From the NCBI GenBank assembly GCA_032164295.1, contig JAJHTX010000007.1:434001-498000 (forward strand): 64,000 bases of DNA. The letters are read 5' to 3'. How positions within the stretch are numbered: position 1 is the first letter of the stretch; each line of letters starts with the position of its first letter. The translations under genes and the position numbers were made by a program. Below, piece after piece: positions 58,564 to 64,000 of the stretch. The DNA is from Inonotus obliquus. Taxonomy: Eukaryota; Basidiomycota; Agaricomycetes; Hymenochaetales; Hymenochaetaceae. The notes under the pieces are model-generated. The model saw only the letters and a program-made list of their open reading frames with translations. It had not been told where the DNA came from and made no database searches.

Positions 58564-58924
58564 ACCGGCAGGGCAAGAGGTGCAGAGGGAGGAAAAATAA
58601 TAAAGAAAAATTTTCTTATTTTGCTTTTGGTGTGACAAGTCTAAGTCCACTAAAGTGAAACTTAAAGGAAATTTACAAGAAGAAACAACAATTCGACTGG
58701 GAGTCAAACTATCTCCCTTTACTTTCTTCAAATTACCCTCGAAGCACGCTCTCAAATCGAGCTCAGGATACGATTTCAGACTTCAATAAGTCTTTCAACT
58801 GCATCAAGCACACGAATTTCGAAGGAAATACGAAGCAACATCGTCACTAATTTCGCACACGATCCTACGATCTCATCGCAATTTCAACCCAATTGAGATC
58901 TTTTCCCTATCGAGTAAAGATCTT

Positions 58925-58937
58925 GGAGGGGGGCGAG
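58925..58937 (+). other. Polypurine tract
   Basis: GGAGGGGGGCGAG immediately before the TG of the 3' LTR; the expected primer site for plus-strand DNA synthesis. Confidence 0.75.
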
Positions 58938-60520
58938 TGAAAGGATTGTGCTGAAATTTTGATTCGATTAGGAACGCCGATCGAAACTACCCCGGATGGG
59001 ACCGGTTAATTTCACTGGCCGGAGACGATCAGGATCGACAGCGAGAAGCGGAGAACACGCGAATCTAATACAATCCGAAGCCGACGATCAAGAAGCATCG
59101 GCTAGCAACGCTAATCCCGACGATCACACTAAACCTTCGCAAACGATGCAGCAAGTACAGCAACCTCCAACGGCTTGCTATAAATGCAGAAGAGTGCGAC
59201 AGATCATCGAAGACCTACACAAGATAATACTACGGGAGGCAACGGGCATGTTGACATATCATGTGTCCAGCGAACGAGCAACAGCTTATCGAGAATACCA
59301 CAATCCCCCGGAGGTCGTTCGAAATCGCACGAGGTCAACAATAGCAATGGATACGGCAATAGGCATGCAACCAAAGACGCACTGGACAATAGTAGGAATC
59401 CACGATATATTAGCACTCGAGTGCCCAAGCACATTCGTGGAGATCAGTGCAGACTATGTTACGAACCGCCGCTCACCGATAACAGCGGCATGGGTTGCAA
59501 ACACACTCAGGGAACTATGGGCATACTGCAAAGCTATTCGACTACAAGGAGACCTATACCTAGGCTGGAGAATACCTTCGAACGATACTCGACGAAGTGT
59601 ACGGCTACTCATCGCCATAGGCACATACGTTAAACCACCTTGGTTTCCCCACGATGATATCCGATGTCGAATCACACTTGACGGCCCCGAACAAGAGTCC
59701 CGAGGCGACAAGCAAATCACAGCCTTCATAGCCCCAGATGCTATACAACGGAACCCCGACGGAATTCCTTAAATGCACGAGCAACTGCGGACGAGCGAAC
59801 TTTAACTACGGCGCAGCCATACAAAACCAATGGCATACGAACACGCATTCAATGACTCACTCACTGACTCACTCTATGCACAGGGCGCAGCACAAGACCG
59901 ACCCCGAGCATAGGTTTCAATTCAGTTCAAGTCAAGATGAGTCAACGCCGAGTCATCGCCTTGCACAGTGCGCAGTCGATGAGTCAATCCGCAGCAGAAC
60001 AATGGAATTACCGCACGAGTTTGGAAGCTAGAACAACGAATCAGATCGAGAGTAGGAACTACGGAGCGTAGGAAGTGGTCCGTCCACAACATGAGGAAAA
60101 GGTATAAATAGTTGTAGACTTAGACCGTAGCTCCCCATCTTTCTTTCGATCGTCTTGTACATCGAGTCCTCTTAGGCATCTAGCTTCTAATCTGAAGACC
60201 ACCTAATCTGCTTAACCTCTCTTACTCTACGGCGTGGAACGATTGATTAGTCGCCCACCGACTAGAGAAGCTTGCGAACGGCAACCTACCTGTTTTAGCT
60301 GGGTACTTGTCCTACTAGCCTGTCAACGAGGTTGAGGCCCGACTTGATCAGTTAAACGAAAACGTCCGAGGCAACGCTTAGTATACTTGGGAATCTGCCC
60401 TGCTTGTGAAAACCGAGTAGGCTCCGGAAACTCTTAGAAAAGCATCGCCGAACCAATAACACTGGTCTCAGTCCTACTGTGGTTACTGTATAGTCCCTTT
60501 AGGGCGAGCGTTTTCTAACA
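58938..60520 (+). repeat. 3' LTR (copy D)
   Basis: 1,583 bp, TG...CA, followed by the target duplication CCGAG (60521-60525). It contains the 258-codon ORF (58996-59772), TGACTCA at 59853 and 59865, TGAGTCA at 59938 and 59980, and TATAAATA at 60103-60110. Confidence 0.92.
58996..59772 (+). CDS. LTR-encoded 258-aa protein, copy D
   Basis: Identical in translation to copy C. Because it lies in U3 of the 3' LTR, it would be present near the 3' end of the element's genomic RNA, downstream of both internal ORFs, and could be translated from a spliced or subgenomic RNA. Domain features as in the other copies: polar N-terminus, CYKCRR, conserved C-terminal domain with WAYCKAIRLQGDLYLGWRIP and PPWFPHDDIRCRITLDG. 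No relation to known reverse transcriptase, integrase or Gag is visible. Confidence 0.62.
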   Translation: MGPVNFTGRRRSGSTARSGEHANLIQSEADDQEASASNANPDDHTKPSQTMQQVQQPPTACYKCRRVRQIIEDLHKIILREATGMLTYHVSSERATAYREYHNPPEVVRNRTRSTIAMDTAIGMQPKTHWTIVGIHDILALECPSTFVEISADYVTNRRSPITAAWVANTLRELWAYCKAIRLQGDLYLGWRIPSNDTRRSVRLLIAIGTYVKPPWFPHDDIRCRITLDGPEQESRGDKQITAFIAPDAIQRNPDGIP

Positions 60521-60525
60521 CCGAG

Positions 60526-61306
60526 GCCATTCCGACCAGACCAGAAAGAAAGCGATTCGCTGGTTCGGTATTACGTAACAGAACTCGAGAGTGTGGTATG
60601 AGATCGTGTGCTACCCACAACGACTGGTGCTTTGCTACCAGCAATACCAGCAATACAGAGTCACTATAGTAGTATAGTAGTGTAAGTTTTGTATGTAGCT
60701 CAACTGTGATCATTGGTTTTGCACTTCAGGCATTTCTGATCTTTTGACATGGCATGTTGTCCAATTCTTCCAAAATAAAGTCAAAATTATTGTTGTCTCC
60801 TTTCATTATTTATGGGAGCACTGAAGAAAGAAATATAAAACGGAATCCGTCACACTGAGAGCAGAACGGGCAGGAACTCTGGTGTTTGACTAATTAAGCG
60901 ATGACATAGAGTATAAGCGAAGGTAATGGTAGGAAGTGTGTCTAAGTTCAACTGCGATCGAACGAGAAATGGTTTATATACAGTTCTAGGAAAGGAAGTC
61001 TATGATCATGTGCATGAATGATGTAATCGGGGGATTACAAAATACTTTCATGCTTCCGCGATCGCCAATCCAAACGCCGCTTACCGACTTTAAGATGCCG
61101 ATATACCGCCGGAATGGTTTGTTACATAAGCAGTTCGCAACAATTTAATTTCTTGATTTGCGTCTCATTTCGCATTCCACCCACGATGAAGGTCCTTATC
61201 TATCGTTGCTAAGTTTACTCGTCTGTTCGCATGGTCAACCTCGGTCTCATCCATTATCGACGATAGCACCCTTTCAGTGGCCCAAGACTGGTTTACTTGT
61301 CCTCCC
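60526..61306. other. Intergenic, promoter region of the GH127 gene
   Basis: AT-rich with no supported gene. A possible upstream exon of the GH127 gene (intron acceptor CAG at about 61274-61276 before TGGCCCAAGAC) cannot be excluded. Confidence 0.35.
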
Positions 61307-63803
61307 ATGGACTCGAGCGTGCTGGCGCAGCCGGTTGGGTTTCAAGATGTTTCCGTTTCTTCAGAATTCTGGCTTGGACGTATTCGAACTATAAAAGATG
61401 CTTCTCTACCAGCCATGTACAAGCAAATGAAGGATACAGGGCGGTGGGACTGTCTCAAGCTTCGGTGGAAACCTGGAGATCCCAACAAACCGTAAGCTAA
61501 AGCTAATATTCTCTCTGTTTGATTACCATGCTAATACTTTTTCTAGTCACCAATTCTGGTGAGTTGGATTATTCAGAAGTAATATTACAATGACTGATGA
61601 AGCGGTCTTTAGGGACTCTGATGTTGCTAAATGGTTGGAGGCAGCCTGTTATATCCTCGCGAAGTATCCGGACTCCTCCCTACATCGACTCGCTGAAGAA
61701 GCGGTTGATAATATACGCGGCGCCCAGCAAGAAGATGGATATATCAACACTTACTACACGGTTGTTACATATTTGCTGCATCATCACTGGATTCTTCTGA
61801 TGCATTCTAAAGGTGGTTGAACCGGAATTGAAATGGGCTAATATCGCGTATGTCTCTTTCAAAGCCGACGATAATCGATAAGTTCACTAGGCAACCTATT
61901 CCAGTTGGTCCCACGAACTTTATTGTGCTGGTCACCTTCTGGAGGCAGCATTAGCGCATTATACATACACCGGATCTTATCGCCTCCTTGGTCCATTGAT
62001 GAAATACATAAGATATATCGAATCGGTCTTCGGTACGGACGAGGGTAAAAGGAAAGGGTAAGGGTTTCTTTATTATATATCTTCAACTTACGATAAGCTG
62101 CGTACCAGATATCCAGGTCATGAAGAGATCGAACTAGCTCTCATACGGACGCACGATATCACCGGCGACCCCCTCGTTTTAAGCCTGGCACACTACTTCA
62201 TCAAGGAGCGTGGGACACATAGACCAGAGGGCCACTACTATGATTTAGAGGCAAAAGCTCGCGGAGTTCCTCCTCGGCCCGGCCCTGGACACGGTCCACC
62301 GTATTCCTACCATCAAGCGGATCGACAAATAGGTGAGATGGAAAGTGTAGAGGGACACTCTGTGAGAGCCATGTGCGTTCTCTCAACTACGGATTCATTA
62401 GTAATTCTCATTCATTGCTAGGTACTGGCTCGCAGGCTCGGCCGGAGTAGCTAGGCTAACTAAAGATAAGATAATAAGGGAGGCTGTCATCCGGCTGTGG
62501 AAATCAACCACGCATCGCAAGATGTACGTCACCGTAAGTTTTAATAGTCAATTCGTGGTCATTTATCAGATTTGACCTTCTGAACAGGGTGGACTCGGAG
62601 CGATGTCTGATTGGGAGGGATTCGGCCCCGATTATTATTTGCCTAACGAGACAGGTAAAAAATCTTGAAGTTTCTCCGGGGGTGAATTACACTAAGTACT
62701 CGATTGCGCAGGATATCTGGAAACGTGCGCCGCTATTGCTCTCATCTTCTTCGCCCACCAGATGATCCAGCTCGATCCCCTGAACATGGAATATGCACAC
62801 GTCCTGGAACTTTCATTGTACAACGCTGTTCTCGTCGGTGTCTCACTTGACGGCAAAAGCTTCTTCTACGATAATCCATTGGCATCCATCGACGGACATT
62901 TGACTCGCTCCAAGTGGTTTGAAGTAGCCTGTTGTCCTGCGAATGTGCGTTCGAAGGAAGACCTGCTTCAAACAAAGTTTCAAGGATATTTGCTGATGCA
63001 GTGCCTAATACTTTCAGGTTGCTCGTCTACTAAGCTCAGTCGGCAGATACATCTACAGCGTCGGCAATGATGACATGATCTTCGTCCATCTGTATATTTC
63101 TTCGACCGCGAGGGTAACGTTATCATCTGGCCAAACCATCGCAATTACTCAGGAATCCAATGGTCCATGGGAAGGAGGGGCTACTTTCACAATTCACAGC
63201 ACAAGCAGATTGATTGGAATAAAAATCTGTCTTAGAAAGCCTGTAGGAAGTTCGGACTTTATCGTACGTGTTTTTCAAATTGCTAGATATATTTGCTCAG
63301 GGTTTCTGTCAAAGATAACATCACCCTCAAGCTGCCAACGCATCAATGTCGACCCCGAGTCTTGCACAGTCAACCTCCGCTTCACTGAACAAGAAACAAT
63401 TAGCTTCACCGCATCTTTCAGATACGAGCCGCGAAAGATATATCCTCATCCATTGAACCTGGACAACAACCACTGTATTGCAATTGCTCGCGGACCTTTC
63501 ATATACTGTACAGAGTCGACTGACAACTCTGAGATAGTCGACCTACGCGCAATACGGTTGCCGGACGATGCCCTATTTTCAGAGGAAACTCTGGATGAGA
63601 AAGGTCTCGAACGACTCGGATTCGATCCAGTCTGTATTCGGGGTATCGGTGGGAAAGCGGTCACACTGAAAACTCGCGTCCATGTTGTCCAAGAGGGAAG
63701 AGATAATAGTGATGTCGGGTTGAAGGAGTTGAATCTCATTCCTTATTTCATGTGGGCAAATCGAGGGAAATCAAATCATAGGATTTGGGTGCCTCGAATG
63801 TAG
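61307..63803 (+). CDS. GH127 (DUF1680) beta-L-arabinofuranosidase-like protein
   Basis: A multi-exon gene from ATG 61307 (MDSSVLAQPVGFQDVSVSS) to TAG 63801-63803. Family signatures, in order: FWLGRIRTIKDASLP, SDVAKWLEAACYILA, GAQQEDGYINTYYT, SHELYCAGHLLEAALAHY, VTGGLGAMSDWEGFGPDYY, LPNETGYLETCAAIALIFF and FEVACCPANVARLLSS. The Glu-x-Cys and Cys-Cys pairs expected to hold the Zn/Cys catalytic centre of GH127 enzymes are present. No signal peptide is seen at this start. The enzyme would release beta-L-arabinofuranose from plant glycoproteins or oligosaccharides. Confidence 0.85.
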
Positions 63804-64000
63804 TCCATGACCTGGTGCAATCGGAGCTTTGGTATATTTTGCGCCGAAGGCGGAGAAGCAGAGCATTCCTCAGTCGCACCGACTGGTTGGAGCCTCCGCC
63901 ACCATGAATCAGCAATCTTCGGAGTCCTGGTGTGTATTTGCCAATGTTTAGCTTCTTTGTCGTAGGTCAATCCCATGAAGATGTTGGAGTGGCAAAGAAG
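63804..64000. other. Window edge, possible minus-strand coding end
   Basis: A minus-strand frame runs in from the right edge (MGLTYDKEAKHWQIHTRTP...) and may belong to the next gene; too short to judge. Confidence 0.25.

Larger units (their letters stand above)
55063..60520 (+). mobile_element. Complete non-autonomous LTR retroelement with ORF-bearing LTRs
   Basis: A 5,458-bp element flanked by the 5-bp direct repeat CCGAG (55058-55062 and 60521-60525). The 5' LTR is 55063-56629, the internal region 56630-58937, and the 3' LTR 58938-60520. A purine tract (GGAGGGGGGCGAG, 58925-58937) lies directly before the 3' LTR, as expected for plus-strand priming. No tRNA-complementary primer site was recognised after the 5' LTR. 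No protease, reverse transcriptase, RNase H or integrase motif is visible, so it must be mobilised in trans. Both LTRs encode the same 258-aa protein, and the core encodes two further unknown proteins. Confidence 0.92.

Noticed and set aside
55063..60520. Interpretation of the two long repeats as independent solo LTRs or a tandem duplication
   Set aside because: The inner flanks do not match each other as duplications, while the outer flanks share CCGAG and a purine tract precedes the second LTR, so they form one element.

Overview
This window looks like nuclear DNA of a filamentous basidiomycete, most likely an Agaricomycete. The genes carry many short introns (about 50-65 bp, GT...AG). The gene set is typical of that group: expanded BTB-domain families, a group III histidine kinase remnant, a CRAL-TRIO/RhoGAP protein, a Kha1-type antiporter and GH127. 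I cannot name the genus from sequence alone. Exon coordinates were worked out by hand from splice motifs and frame consistency.

Layout. 1-15 kb: a BTB-gene cluster (the last exon of one paralogue at the left edge, three tandem copies at 10.4-14.7 kb) interrupted by about 10 kb of nested mobile DNA. That DNA contains two solo LTRs, a second divergent LTR-like element sitting inside a decayed Nik1-like histidine kinase fragment, and a large perfect-looking inverted repeat. 14.8-23.4 kb: a four-helix membrane protein, a CRAL-TRIO/RhoGAP protein, a secreted GH88/GH105-like glycosidase with a decayed tandem copy, and a small unknown gene. 23.4-28.3 kb: poorly coding, with two small Lys-rich paralogues. 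28.3-32.6 kb: a PA-TM-RING ubiquitin ligase and a mitochondrial SAM-type carrier, divergent, with two foldback MITEs in the shared promoter. 33-36 kb: another BTB gene and an inverted, broken copy. 36.9-54 kb: conserved housekeeping-type genes (Gcn4-like bZIP factor, K+/H+ antiporter, SPRY protein, Golgi-type NDPase, MFS transporter), then a 5'-truncated LINE with poly(A) and a 14-bp target duplication. 55-60.5 kb: a complete LTR retroelement. 61-64 kb: a GH127 beta-L-arabinofuranosidase-like gene.

The most unusual object is the LTR family. All four LTR copies (two solo, two flanking the complete element) are about 1.57-1.58 kb, begin TG and end CA, have 5-bp target duplications, and carry an intact 258-codon ORF in their U3 part, followed by a cluster of TGA(C/G)TCA sites and a TATA box. 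The complete element is 5,458 bp (duplication CCGAG, purine tract before the 3' LTR). It encodes no reverse transcriptase, integrase or protease that I can see; its 2.3-kb core has two unfamiliar ORFs. A second, divergent LTR-like element (3834-7492) appears to encode a distant relative of the same U3 protein, so LTR-borne coding may be an old trait of this lineage. The TGACTCA sites match the consensus of Gcn4/AP-1 factors, and a Gcn4-like bZIP gene lies in the same window.
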